DNA of 64,000 nucleotides from positions 62,001 through 126,000 of the forward strand of contig NZ_JAACYI010000007.1 of assembly GCF_009996735.1 (NCBI RefSeq), in the 5' to 3' direction. Positions 16,055-24,522 of the stretch are shown here, in pieces. Source of the DNA: Cellulomonas sp. APG4. Lineage in GTDB: Bacteria > Actinomycetota > Actinomycetes > Actinomycetales > Cellulomonadaceae. Both the position numbers and the translations under genes were made by a program. Position 1 is the stretch's first letter. Every line of letters begins with the position of its first letter. The notes below the pieces were generated by a model. That model saw nothing but the letters and a program-made list of their open reading frames with translations, did not search any database and was not told where the DNA came from.

Positions 16055-17098
16055 ATGTCTGCCACCACCCTCGACCGTCCCGTCCTCAACCTCCCCGTCC
16101 TCGACCTCTCGACGGCGGACGACCCGGCCACGGCCGCGGACTTCCAGGCCGCGCTGCGCCAGGCCACGCACGAGCACGGCTTCTTCTACCTCGTGGGCCA
16201 CGGTGCGGGCCGTGAGCTCACCGAGCGCGTCATCACCACGGCTCGCCGCTTCTTCGCGCTCCCCGAGGAGCGCAAGCTCCGGATCGAGAACACCCGCAGC
16301 CCGCACTTCCGCGGCTACACCCGTGTGGGCGGCGAGCGCACCCAGGGCAAGGTCGACTGGCGCGAGCAGATCGACGTCGGGCCCGAGCGCCCGGTGCTGC
16401 CGAGCGGGCCCGAGCACCCCGCCTACAACGTGCTCCAGGGCCCGAACCTGTGGCCCGAGGAGCTGCCCGAGCTCCGTGAGGTGCTCACCGCCTGGAACAC
16501 CGCGATGGCGTCCGTCGCCGACCGGCTGCTGCGCGCGTGGGCCGTCTCCCTCGGCCAGCAGGAGGACGTGTTCGACCCCGCTTTCGCCGAGACCCCGGCG
16601 ACCCTGACGAAGGTCGTGCGCTACCCGGGTCGGGTCGAGGGCGGCACGGACCAGGGCGTCGGGTGGCACAACGACTTCGGGGTGCTCACGCTGCTGCTGG
16701 TCGAGCCAGGCCGCCGTGGCCTGCAGGTCGAGTACCAGGGCGAACCGCTCGACGCACCGCCCCACGAGGACGCGTTGATCGTCAACATCGGCGAGATGCT
16801 CGAGTACGCGACCGACGGCTACCTGCGCGCGACCCGCCACCGCGTGCTCGCACCCGAGCCGGGCACCGACCGCATCTCGGTGCCGTACTTCCACAACCCC
16901 CGCCTCGATGCGGTCTTCCCGCGGCTGACCCTGCCCGCGGAGCTCGCTGCCGAGGCGCCCGGGGTGCGGCCCGACGCCGATGACGAGGCGATCCTCGACG
17001 AGTACGGCTACAACGCGCTCAAGAGCCGCGTGCGCGCGCACCCGAACGTCGTCGAGGCCCACCACCCGCACCTGCGCGACGGCGTCCGGGTGCCGTGA
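16055..17098 (+). CDS. 2-oxoglutarate/Fe(II)-dependent oxygenase, isopenicillin N synthase family
   Basis: This 347-residue oxygenase has an N-terminal DIOX_N region with HGFFYLVGHG and a double-stranded beta-helix core. The iron ligands are visible: His205-x-Asp207 (WHNDFG) and His262. Arg273-x-Ser275 (RIS) is the pair that binds the 2-oxoglutarate carboxylate, or the substrate valine carboxylate in IPNS. AAGGA precedes the ATG. The substrate is unknown; no beta-lactam genes are nearby. The cysteine leader peptide upstream suggests a link to cysteine or sulfur status. A perfect terminator follows immediately, so the leader and this gene form the whole unit. Confidence 0.9.
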   Translation: MSATTLDRPVLNLPVLDLSTADDPATAADFQAALRQATHEHGFFYLVGHGAGRELTERVITTARRFFALPEERKLRIENTRSPHFRGYTRVGGERTQGKVDWREQIDVGPERPVLPSGPEHPAYNVLQGPNLWPEELPELREVLTAWNTAMASVADRLLRAWAVSLGQQEDVFDPAFAETPATLTKVVRYPGRVEGGTDQGVGWHNDFGVLTLLLVEPGRRGLQVEYQGEPLDAPPHEDALIVNIGEMLEYATDGYLRATRHRVLAPEPGTDRISVPYFHNPRLDAVFPRLTLPAELAAEAPGVRPDADDEAILDEYGYNALKSRVRAHPNVVEAHHPHLRDGVRVP

Positions 17099-17101
17099 CG
17101 C

Positions 17102-17152
17102 GCGAGGGTGGGGCCGCGCCGGGCACCCTGGCCCGCGCGGCCCCACCCTCGC
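17102..17152 (+). terminator. Perfect 18-bp terminator hairpin
   Basis: 17102-17119 pairs perfectly with 17135-17152 around a 15-nt loop, 3 nt after the oxygenase stop codon. It is GC-rich without a U-tract. Confidence 0.85.
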
Positions 17153-17220
17153 CGCGCCGCCCGTCGTGGGTCCACACTGGCGCGTGAGGCGGGGACCGTC
17201 CCCGCGGTGAGGGGACGGCC

Positions 17221-18606
17221 ATGGACGCGACACCCGAGCGTGCGGTGCACGACGTCGTCGTGATCGGTGCCGGCCCGGGCGGGGAGGTGGCCGCGGGCTA
17301 CCTCGCGCAGGCCGGGCTCGACGTCGCGATCGTCGAGGACCGCAAGGTGGGCGGCGAGTGCTCGTACTGGGCGTGCATGCCCTCGAAGACGCTGCTGCGC
17401 CCCGGCGAGGTGCTCGCCGAGGCGCGGCGCGTGCCGGGCGCGGCCGCCTCCGTCTCCGGCGAGCTCGACACGGCGGCGGTGCTCGCCTGGCGCGACGACG
17501 TGGTGAACCACCTGGACGACTCCGCCCAGCTCCCGTGGCTCGACGAGCGGGGGATCACGCTCTACCGCGGGTGGGGCAGGCTCGTCGGCCCGCAGCGCGT
17601 CGAGGTGGACGGGCGCGTGCTCGAGGCGCGGCGCGCGGTGGTGCTCGCGGGCGGTTCGACACCGACCGTCCCCCCGATCGACGGTCTGGCCGAGGCGCGG
17701 CCGTGGACCAACCGTGAGGCGACCACGGCCGCGCGCCTGCCCGCGAGCCTCGTCGTGCTGGGCGGCGGTGTGGTGGGGGTCGAGACGTCCCAGGCGTACC
17801 GCTCGCTCGGCGTGGACGTCACGCTCGTCGAGGGCGAGCGGCACCTGCTCCCGCGTGAGGAGGAGTTCGCGTGCGAGCAGGTGACCGCGGCGCTGCGCGA
17901 CGCCGGGGTGGACATCCGCACGGGTGCACGCGCGACCGCGGTGCGGCGCACGGCCGATCGGGTCGAGGTCACCCTGGACGACGGCGGCTCCGTCGAGGCG
18001 GACGAGGTGCTCGTCGCGCTGGGGCGGACTCCGCAGACGACGGGCCTCGGCCTGGAGTCCGTGGGCCTCGCGGACGACGCGACCCTGTCCCCCGGCCTCG
18101 ACGGACGCGTCGGCGGCCTGCCGTGGCTGTACGTGCTCGGCGACCTGGACGGCCGGGCCCCCTTCACCCACATGGCCAAGTACCGCGCGGGTCTCGTCGC
18201 CGACGCCGTGCTCGGGCGGGACACCGCGGTGCGGCACGGCGCCGACGACGAGCTCGCGCCGAGAGTCGTGTTCAGCGACCCGCAGGTCGCGGCCGTGGGC
18301 CACACCACGCGCACGGCCGCACGGGCGGGGCTCGAGGTGCGAGTGGTCGACGTGCCGACCTCGGGCAACGCGGGCGGGACCTTCCACGGTGCGGGTACCG
18401 CGGGCACCAGCAGGTTCCTCGTCGACGAGGCCCGCGGCGTGCTCGTGGGCGTGACCCTCACCGGGACCGAGGTGGCCGAGATGCTCCACGCGGCCACGAT
18501 CGCCGTCGTCGGCGAGGTGCCGATCGCGCGGCTTCGGCACGCCGTGCCCGCGTTCCCCACGCGCAGCGAGATCTGGCTGCACCTGCTCGACGCCCTGCGG
18601 GAGTGA
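17221..18606 (+). CDS. Pyridine nucleotide-disulfide oxidoreductase (dihydrolipoyl dehydrogenase/mercuric reductase-like)
   Basis: This 461-residue class I flavin disulfide reductase has an FAD-binding GAGPGGEVAAGYLA at the N-terminus and the redox-active pair Cys47/Cys52 (CSYWAC). The NAD(P) fold is LGGGVVGVE near 180, GDLDGRAPFTH is the second FAD motif, and the C-terminus is the dimerisation domain. The usual catalytic HPT/HAHP near the end is replaced by LLHAATIA plus LRHAVPAFPT, so the exact substrate is uncertain. It is not next to 2-oxoacid dehydrogenase genes, so lipoamide is not assured; thiol- or metal-related reductases of this group are equally possible. Confidence 0.85.
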   Translation: MDATPERAVHDVVVIGAGPGGEVAAGYLAQAGLDVAIVEDRKVGGECSYWACMPSKTLLRPGEVLAEARRVPGAAASVSGELDTAAVLAWRDDVVNHLDDSAQLPWLDERGITLYRGWGRLVGPQRVEVDGRVLEARRAVVLAGGSTPTVPPIDGLAEARPWTNREATTAARLPASLVVLGGGVVGVETSQAYRSLGVDVTLVEGERHLLPREEEFACEQVTAALRDAGVDIRTGARATAVRRTADRVEVTLDDGGSVEADEVLVALGRTPQTTGLGLESVGLADDATLSPGLDGRVGGLPWLYVLGDLDGRAPFTHMAKYRAGLVADAVLGRDTAVRHGADDELAPRVVFSDPQVAAVGHTTRTAARAGLEVRVVDVPTSGNAGGTFHGAGTAGTSRFLVDEARGVLVGVTLTGTEVAEMLHAATIAVVGEVPIARLRHAVPAFPTRSEIWLHLLDALRE

Positions 18607-18620
18607 ACCCGCGGAGCGCG

Positions 18621-19466
18621 CTAGTAGACGAAGATCGCGAACATGTCGGGGTTGTGCGCGTGCACGATCGCGAGGAAGACGATCGCGTCGAACAGCAGGT
18701 GGACGATCAGCACGTACGTGAGCGACCCCGTGCGCGTGAAGATGAAGCCCTGGAGCAGCGCGAACGGGATCGTGAGCAGCGGCCCCCACGAGCGGTAGCC
18801 CAGCTCCCACAGGAACGAGACGAAGATCGTCGCCTGCAGCAGGTTGGCCTGCCACACCGGGAAGTGCCGGCGCAGCAGGGCGAAGCACGTGCAGATGAAG
18901 AACAGCTCGTCCCACGTCCCCACCGCGTTGACCCCGACGAAGAACCGCGCGAGCTCGCTGCCGTCGGTGATGTGCGGCCAGTTCTCGTAGGCGCCCGAGG
19001 AGATGAAGTAGAACGGCAGGATCGCCCACCCCAGCAGCGGCACGAGCACGAGGTAGGCCTTCTCGATCCGTGGCCAGCGCCTCCCGGTGCGCCACGGGAA
19101 CCGGATCGCCCGCCTGCGGTAGACGAACCTGTCGACGAGGAACGGCACGGCGACCGCGAGCGTCAGTGCGGTCCCGATCGCGAAGAACCGGTCCCACGAG
19201 ACGTCGGCCTCCATCGAGGTGGTGCTGACGATCGAGATCCCGAGGCCGATCAGCAGCAGGTCCTTGGCCAGCACCCGGTCCACCAGCACGGCCCCCGCGA
19301 GACTGAGCAGCAGCACCACGTACCCGAGCGGTCGCACGTGCAGCCCGAAGAGCAGGAGTGCGGACGCGGAGACCCCGGCGGCGGGAAGCAGCGCCCACCG
19401 GCTCGCCGTGTCGGCGTGCGGCTCGGACGCACCCGTGCCCGTCATCGGCATCGGGGGGTTCGCCAC
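18621..19466 (-). CDS. CPBP family intramembrane protease-like protein
   Basis: This 281-residue protein has about eight transmembrane helices. The C-terminal half carries CPBP/Abi-like landmarks: WDELFF followed by ALLRR (in place of EExxxR), FLWELGYRSWG, and VHLLFDA (motif 3, HxxxD rather than HxxxN). The family includes type II CAAX prenyl endopeptidases and bacteriocin-immunity proteins. The altered first Glu (DE instead of EE) means activity is not certain. No prenylation genes are nearby. It is followed by an exonuclease gene on the same strand after 60 bp on the downstream side. Confidence 0.65.
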   Translation of the reverse strand: MANPPMPMTGTGASEPHADTASRWALLPAAGVSASALLLFGLHVRPLGYVVLLLSLAGAVLVDRVLAKDLLLIGLGISIVSTTSMEADVSWDRFFAIGTALTLAVAVPFLVDRFVYRRRAIRFPWRTGRRWPRIEKAYLVLVPLLGWAILPFYFISSGAYENWPHITDGSELARFFVGVNAVGTWDELFFICTCFALLRRHFPVWQANLLQATIFVSFLWELGYRSWGPLLTIPFALLQGFIFTRTGSLTYVLIVHLLFDAIVFLAIVHAHNPDMFAIFVY

Positions 19467-19526
19467 GGCGTCAGCATGCCAGCCCGACGGCGGCTCCTCC
19501 TGTCGAGGTAGCAGCGCCAGCCGGGG

Positions 19527-20186
19527 TCACCAGAGGGTCGGCTCGACGTGCTGCGCTGTGCCGCGGGGCGACCCGTGCCAGCGCGACCGGCCGACGACAC
19601 GGCACGGCACGGCCTCCGGCCCGGTGGACCATCCCAGACCGATGCCGTGCGCGTCGAACGCCTCCTCGACGCTGGTCGCGCCGACGTCGGAGCAGACCCG
19701 CAGCAGCACCTCGGCTGCCGCACGCGCGTCCGCGAGGGCGTCGTGGTGGGCCTCGAGCGTGACGCCGGCCGCCTCGGCGACCACGTCGAGGCCGTACGAC
19801 GGGAGGTCGAAGTGACGCCGCGCGAGCGTGAGCGTGCAGCCGTACCTCAGTCGTGGACAGTGCAGGCCGCTCGCCCACGTAGCGTCCTTGACCACGTCGA
19901 GGTCGAACCTCGCGTTGTGGGCCACCGCGGTGTCCGCGACGAGCCACGACTCGACCGTGGGCCACGCCTCGGCGAAGGACGGGGCCTCGGTGACGTCGTC
20001 GGCGCACAGACCGTGGACCGCGGTGTTCGCCGGGTCGAACCCCGCGAACGGTGCGGGTGGCCGCAGCAGGCTCGACCACGTCGAGACCACCTGCCCGTCC
20101 CGAACCCGGACGAGCCCGACGGCGCATGCCGAGCCCCGCGCACCGTTGGCGGTCTCCCAGTCGAACGCGACGAAGTCGAGTGCCAT
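19527..20186 (-). CDS. 3'-5' exonuclease, DEDD family (DnaQ-like)
   Basis: The protein has 219 residues from ATG 20186. Exo I is FDWETAN with the metal-binding Asp and Glu (residues 9 and 11), Exo II is HNARFDLD and Exo III is HDALADA, giving the DEDDh set. A ~45-residue C-terminal extension after the nuclease domain has no recognised motif. The first motif reads DWE, where most DnaQ proteins have DxE with a Thr or Leu, a common variant in stand-alone exonucleases. It probably acts in DNA or RNA 3'-end trimming; the polymerase partner is unknown. Confidence 0.88.
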   Translation of the reverse strand: MALDFVAFDWETANGARGSACAVGLVRVRDGQVVSTWSSLLRPPAPFAGFDPANTAVHGLCADDVTEAPSFAEAWPTVESWLVADTAVAHNARFDLDVVKDATWASGLHCPRLRYGCTLTLARRHFDLPSYGLDVVAEAAGVTLEAHHDALADARAAAEVLLRVCSDVGATSVEEAFDAHGIGLGWSTGPEAVPCRVVGRSRWHGSPRGTAQHVEPTLW

Positions 20187-20269
20187 GCGAGCCTCCCGGT
20201 GCGCTTCTCGCGGCCATGACACCGCCGGAGACGGCGCGGTCGCCGGGACCTAGGACCCGGCGACACCAC

Positions 20270-20310
20270 GGGTCCGGGCGGAGCACCGCGCCGGTACCCC
20301 GCCCGGACCC
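20270..20310 (-). terminator. Terminator of the DUF4956-VTC-lipoprotein operon
   Basis: A perfect 12-bp stem (20270-20281 with 20299-20310) lies 4 nt after the lipoprotein stop codon on the minus strand. Confidence 0.75.
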
Positions 20311-20314
20311 CACC

Positions 20315-22201
20315 TCATCCCGCTGTGACGGGGCCGAGCTCGCGTCCGTCGACGAGCACCCCGTACGTCGTCCCCGCGGTCAGCGAAGGTGAGCTCACCA
20401 CGACAGCCTCCGTCGCGCGTTCGCTCACCAGCGTCGCGACGACGGCGCCGTCCTCCAAGACGAGCTCGATCGTCGCACCGGCCGGGGCCGCGGACCCGAA
20501 CGCCACCACGGCGACGCCCTGCCCGTCGCCCTGCGGCGTCACGAGCATCTCCGCGCTCCCGCCGGCGACGAGCGTCCCGCCGCTCACCACGAAGGTGCCG
20601 TCGACGTCGAGCGCACCGTTGCCCTGACTCGTGGGGCCGTGCACGGTGACGGTGCCGCCCGTCACCGCCGCCGATCCGTTCGCGTCGAGGCCGTCACCGT
20701 CGGCGTGCACCGTGACCGTGCCCCCCGAGATCACCAGCGAGCCCTCGTCGCCCGGCTGCGGTGCGGCACCCGTCGCCGCCTGCTGCGCACCCGTCGCGCG
20801 GGGCGTCGTGAGGGCGAGCTGGTCGGTCGTGACGATGCCGTCCCCGTCGTCCGCGCTCCCGGTCGCCGCGGGACCACGATCACCGCCCCAGCCGTCGTCG
20901 CGTGACGGACGGTCCGCCGGAGCCGGCCCGCCGCCTGGCATGCCTCCGTCGGCCGCACCGCCCGGACCCGCGAAGCCGGAGCCGTCGGCGCCGCCCGCGA
21001 CGTTCAGCCCGTCGTCGTCCGCGGTCACGTCCACCTCGCCCGAGGCGACGACGATCGCGCCACCCTCGAGGCCCTCGTACGACGACGTGACGGTCACCTG
21101 GGCGCCGTCCACCGCGAGGGTGCCGTCGGCGTGCACGCCGTCGTCGCTCGACGCCAGCGTGAGGTCGCCGCCCGTGACGCTCACGGTGCCGTTCGCGTGC
21201 ACCGCGTCGTCGCTCGCGTCCACCGCCACCGTCCCACCCGCGACGGCCACGTGGACGCCGCCCTTGAGCCCCTTGGTCGAGACCTCCTCGTCCGGCGCCG
21301 CCGTGTGGCCGCCTCCGGCTGTGACGTGGAGCTTCCCGCCGTCCACGAGGACGTCGGTGACGGCGTCGACGCCGTCACCGTCCGCGGTGACGGTCACCTC
21401 ACCGTCCGTCACCTGGATGTAGCCCGCGGTCGCGTCCTCGTCCTCGTCCGCCTTCAGGCCGTCGCCGCCCGCCGTGACGTCCAGCGTCCCGCCCTCCACG
21501 AGCACGTAGTCCTTGCCGCGCACGCCGTCGTCGACGGCGTCGACCTCGATCGTCGGGTCCTCGGTGACGACGAGCCCGTCCTTGGACGCGATCGCGTCGT
21601 TGCTGCGCCCCTGCACCACCAGGTCCCCGCTGCCCGCGAGGGTCAGGTCCGCGGTCGAGAACAGCGCCGCGTTGGGCTCGTCGACCCCGTCGGCCAGCAC
21701 GTACGCGGTCGCGTCGGTGAGCGTGCTCGTGGTCCCGTCGGCGAGCACGACCACCACCTCGTCGGCCTCCTCGACGTAGAGCGCACTGCCCGTGGTGCTG
21801 GTGATGTCCACCCCGTCGAGGACGAGCCGCACGATCCCCTCGTCCTGGGTCGAGACGCGCAGCTGGCCGTCGGTGAGGGTCCCGGTGACCCGGTAGGTGC
21901 CGGCCCGCGTCACCGTCACGGTGCCTCCGTCCACCGTGACCGCGTCCGACGACGACGTGGCGCCCGTGCCGTCGAGCGCCACCACCTCCTCGTCGGCCAC
22001 GTCCCACACGTGGTCGTCGGGCTCGTCGTGGTCGACCATGTTCTCGGACGTCGCGGCCGTCTGGGCGACCGCTGCGTCCTGCTCGACCGTCGCCGTCCCC
22101 GACGAGGTGGACGCCGACGTCGCGGTCGTGGTCCCGCACGCTCCGACGAGCGCCAGCGCGGTGGCGAGGGACAGGGATCGGGTGAGGTGACTGCGCTTCA
22201 T
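20315..22201 (-). CDS. Carbohydrate-binding-domain (DUF4353-like) beta-helix lipoprotein
   Basis: The protein has 628 residues from ATG 22201, which overlaps the upstream stop by 4 bp. The N-terminus has a basic n-region, a hydrophobic core and the lipobox VGAC, so it is lipid-anchored outside the membrane. The rest is a long series of about 20-residue turns of the type DGGxVTVTADGDGVDA, with many Asp/Gly pairs; this looks like a right-handed beta-helix with possible calcium sites. A Gly/Asp/Pro-rich insert (about 430-500) interrupts it. DUF4353-type proteins are often encoded with VTC and DUF4956 genes, as here. The ligand is unknown. Confidence 0.8.
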   Translation of the reverse strand: MKRSHLTRSLSLATALALVGACGTTTATSASTSSGTATVEQDAAVAQTAATSENMVDHDEPDDHVWDVADEEVVALDGTGATSSSDAVTVDGGTVTVTRAGTYRVTGTLTDGQLRVSTQDEGIVRLVLDGVDITSTTGSALYVEEADEVVVVLADGTTSTLTDATAYVLADGVDEPNAALFSTADLTLAGSGDLVVQGRSNDAIASKDGLVVTEDPTIEVDAVDDGVRGKDYVLVEGGTLDVTAGGDGLKADEDEDATAGYIQVTDGEVTVTADGDGVDAVTDVLVDGGKLHVTAGGGHTAAPDEEVSTKGLKGGVHVAVAGGTVAVDASDDAVHANGTVSVTGGDLTLASSDDGVHADGTLAVDGAQVTVTSSYEGLEGGAIVVASGEVDVTADDDGLNVAGGADGSGFAGPGGAADGGMPGGGPAPADRPSRDDGWGGDRGPAATGSADDGDGIVTTDQLALTTPRATGAQQAATGAAPQPGDEGSLVISGGTVTVHADGDGLDANGSAAVTGGTVTVHGPTSQGNGALDVDGTFVVSGGTLVAGGSAEMLVTPQGDGQGVAVVAFGSAAPAGATIELVLEDGAVVATLVSERATEAVVVSSPSLTAGTTYGVLVDGRELGPVTAG

Positions 22202-23019
22202 GACGTCCTCCTGGACGGCTCGGTGACGGTGGTGCAGACGAAGGGATGACGGCTCAGGACGGGCCGCCACGGGGTCGCGGGGAGTGCGGGGTCGAGCGCC
22301 GCCATGCCCGTCGCGTACTTCGAGACACGTGCGGGCCGGTGCCCCGCCCGCCACAGCACGTGGTCGGCGGCCGACGGCGCCCCGGGAGACTTCGTCTCGA
22401 CGACGGCCCGGCGTGCGAGCGCGACCCCGGCCCCGAGCGAGCGGCACACGAGCTCGGTGTCGACGGTGACGCGCACGTCGTCACCGGGGAGCCAGACGGT
22501 GGTGCGTCGGTAGGAGGTGACGAGCGCGGGCCTGAGCTGGTCGGTCGGGAGCCCGAGGCCGTGGTCCTCGAGCACCTGCGCGACGAATGCGCGCTCGGGC
22601 ACGCTCAGCGCGCGGTCGTCGGCGCTGCTCCCGTCGCGCGGCACGCGGTGCTTGGTGGTGCGCCCGCGCCGGTCGCGCGTCTTGACCTCGAGCCACTCCC
22701 CACCCGAGTCGACGTAGGAGCGGGTGCGCACCTTGCAGCGCAGCGGACGGCGGTGCGCCGCCTCCCGGTAGCACTGGAGCGCGGGGGTGTCGAGGTACAC
22801 GGACCGGTAGCCGAAGCTCCGGCGGCCGTCGATGTCGAGCACACGGGCACCGCCGGGAAGCGATGCGAGCGCGCGCACCAGCCCGGTGACCGCCGCGTCC
22901 GGGACGACGTACTTGCGGTCGGTGCGGGTCAGCAGGGCGGCCCGGTCCATCAGCTCGTCCAGACCCACCGGGGGCAGGTCGGTCACAGCCCGGCCCGGCA
23001 CACCCGCGAGGGCGCTCAC
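22198..23019 (-). CDS. VTC-domain protein (polyphosphate polymerase-like)
   Basis: This 273-residue protein has the VTC4-type tunnel fold. Signature pieces are DRKYVV near residue 35, YRSVYLDT, the basic strand RRPLRCKVRTRSY, WLEVKTRDRRGRTTKHR, and a late VVETKS with the acidic metal-binding Glu. In yeast, VTC4 makes polyphosphate from ATP. The bacterial homologues are unproven but keep the basic tunnel residues. It is coupled on both sides (4-bp overlaps) to a DUF4956 membrane protein and a beta-helix lipoprotein. Confidence 0.88.
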   Translation of the reverse strand: MSALAGVPGRAVTDLPPVGLDELMDRAALLTRTDRKYVVPDAAVTGLVRALASLPGGARVLDIDGRRSFGYRSVYLDTPALQCYREAAHRRPLRCKVRTRSYVDSGGEWLEVKTRDRRGRTTKHRVPRDGSSADDRALSVPERAFVAQVLEDHGLGLPTDQLRPALVTSYRRTTVWLPGDDVRVTVDTELVCRSLGAGVALARRAVVETKSPGAPSAADHVLWRAGHRPARVSKYATGMAALDPALPATPWRPVLSRHPFVCTTVTEPSRRTS

Positions 23020-23618
23020 GCGGCGACCCCGAGCCGGTCCCGGGCGACCGCGGCGGAGGGCGCATCGACGGGCGGGACCTCGTAGCGGACCTCGACCAGC
23101 GTCGTCTGGAGCACCTGGTCGACCTTCACGACGTCGGCGCGGTGCACGCGGGCGCCCAGCAGACCCTCGAGGTGGGCCACCAGGGCGTCGTGCCGGGTGA
23201 AGGCCGTGTCGAGGACCATGAGCTGGGCGCGGTGCCTGCGCAGCAGCCGTGGATGGTCGCCCACGGCGACGACGCCCAGCACCAGCGCGCTGAGCCCTGC
23301 GGCCATGCCCGGGTTCGGTGCGAGCCCACCGACGAGCCCCAGGGCGAGCGCCGAGAAGTAGTAGGCGACCTCCTGCTGGCCCAGCTCGGTCGAGCGCAGC
23401 CGGATGATCGACAGCACCCCGAACAGGCCGAGCCCCAGGCCTACGGCCACGGTCGACTGCGCGAGCACGGTGGCGACCGCGAGCACGCCCGCGTTGACGC
23501 CGAGGAACGCGACCACGAGGTCACGGCGCCGGTGCCGGGGTACGTACAGCGCGAACGTCAGCACGAGGATCGCGACGAGGTCGATGAGGTAGGGCAGGTA
23601 GGGCACGGCGGCGTTCAT
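23016..23618 (-). CDS. DUF4956 family membrane protein
   Basis: The protein has 200 residues from ATG 23618. Four to five transmembrane helices fill the first 130 residues, with the family-typical FGVLSIIRLRSTELGQQEVAYYFSALALG region, and a soluble C-terminal domain of about 70 residues follows. It is the first gene of the coupled operon with VTC and the lipoprotein. It could anchor the VTC protein at the membrane or form a channel for its product, by analogy with the membrane parts of eukaryotic VTC complexes (inference). Confidence 0.85.
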   Translation of the reverse strand: MNAAVPYLPYLIDLVAILVLTFALYVPRHRRRDLVVAFLGVNAGVLAVATVLAQSTVAVGLGLGLFGVLSIIRLRSTELGQQEVAYYFSALALGLVGGLAPNPGMAAGLSALVLGVVAVGDHPRLLRRHRAQLMVLDTAFTRHDALVAHLEGLLGARVHRADVVKVDQVLQTTLVEVRYEVPPVDAPSAAVARDRLGVAA

Positions 23619-23772
23619 CAGGGCTCCCTGGGTCGGTGTGTCGCCACGACCTTCGCGACGTGCGCTGTGGCGTGGCCCAGCGGATCCTGTGCGTCCGGTG
23701 TGAGCCGCGGTCCACAGGTGGCGCACAGACTCCTCCCAGCGGTTCCTCGGGTCGCGCGCGCACGATCGCGTC

Positions 23773-24522
23773 ATGAGCCCCCGCCCCGCCCCTCACGCCG
23801 TGCTGACCCGCGCCGACGGCTCGCGCGTCCGCGCCCTCGTCGTCGACGACGAGCCGTCGCTCGGCGAGCTGCTGTCGACCGTGCTGCGCTACGAGGGGTG
23901 GGACGTCGAGGCGGTCACCGCAGGCCAGCCCGCGATCCGGTCGGCACGCGCGACCCGGCCCGACGTCGTGGTGCTCGACGTGATGCTCCCCGACATGTCC
24001 GGCCTCGAGGTGCTGCGCCGCATACGCGCGGTGCACCCGGACGTCCCCGTGCTGTTCCTGACCGCGCGCGACGCCGTCGAGGACCGCGTGGCCGGACTCA
24101 CCGCGGGCGGTGACGACTACGTGACCAAGCCGTTCAGCCTCGAGGAGGTCGTCGCACGCCTGCGCGCGCTGCTCCGCCGCTCGGGGCTCACCGAGGCGCA
24201 GGAGGACGGCGCCCTCGTGGTGGGTGACCTCGTCCTCGACGAGGACAGCCACGAGGTGACCCGCGCCGGCCAGGAGGTGCGCCTGACCGCGACGGAGTTC
24301 GAGCTGCTGCGCTTCTTCATGCGCAACCCGCGGCGTGTGCTGTCCAAGGCGCAGATCCTTGACCGCGTGTGGCAGTACGACTTCGGCGGCCAGGCCAACA
24401 TCGTCGAGCTCTACGTCTCCTACCTGCGTCGCAAGATCGACGCGGGACGTGCACCCATGATCCACACGCTGCGCGGTGCGGGCTACGTGCTCAAGCCGGC
24501 CGACGACGCCGCGCGCCCGTGA
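23773..24522 (+). CDS. OmpR/PhoB-family response regulator
   Basis: The protein has 249 residues. The receiver domain has VVDDEPS, a phospho-acceptor Asp in VVLDVMLPD (near 72), TA and K in VTKPF. The C-terminal winged helix has LTATEFELLRFF and the recognition helix around NIVELYVSYLRRKID. It overlaps the kinase gene by 4 bp. It diverges from the DUF4956 operon with 154 bp between, so that operon is the first candidate target. Confidence 0.95.
   Translation: MSPRPAPHAVLTRADGSRVRALVVDDEPSLGELLSTVLRYEGWDVEAVTAGQPAIRSARATRPDVVVLDVMLPDMSGLEVLRRIRAVHPDVPVLFLTARDAVEDRVAGLTAGGDDYVTKPFSLEEVVARLRALLRRSGLTEAQEDGALVVGDLVLDEDSHEVTRAGQEVRLTATEFELLRFFMRNPRRVLSKAQILDRVWQYDFGGQANIVELYVSYLRRKIDAGRAPMIHTLRGAGYVLKPADDAARP

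Noticed and set aside
17008-19398. 796-codon minus-strand frame across the disulfide reductase and CPBP genes
   Set aside because: Composition is that of a GC-bias shadow, and it covers two well-supported genes.
20950-22000. DNA-level tandem repeats in the lipoprotein gene as a repeat or CRISPR-like array
   Set aside because: The periodicity is at protein level (beta-helix turns of variable length) with differing DNA; there are no uniform repeats and spacers.
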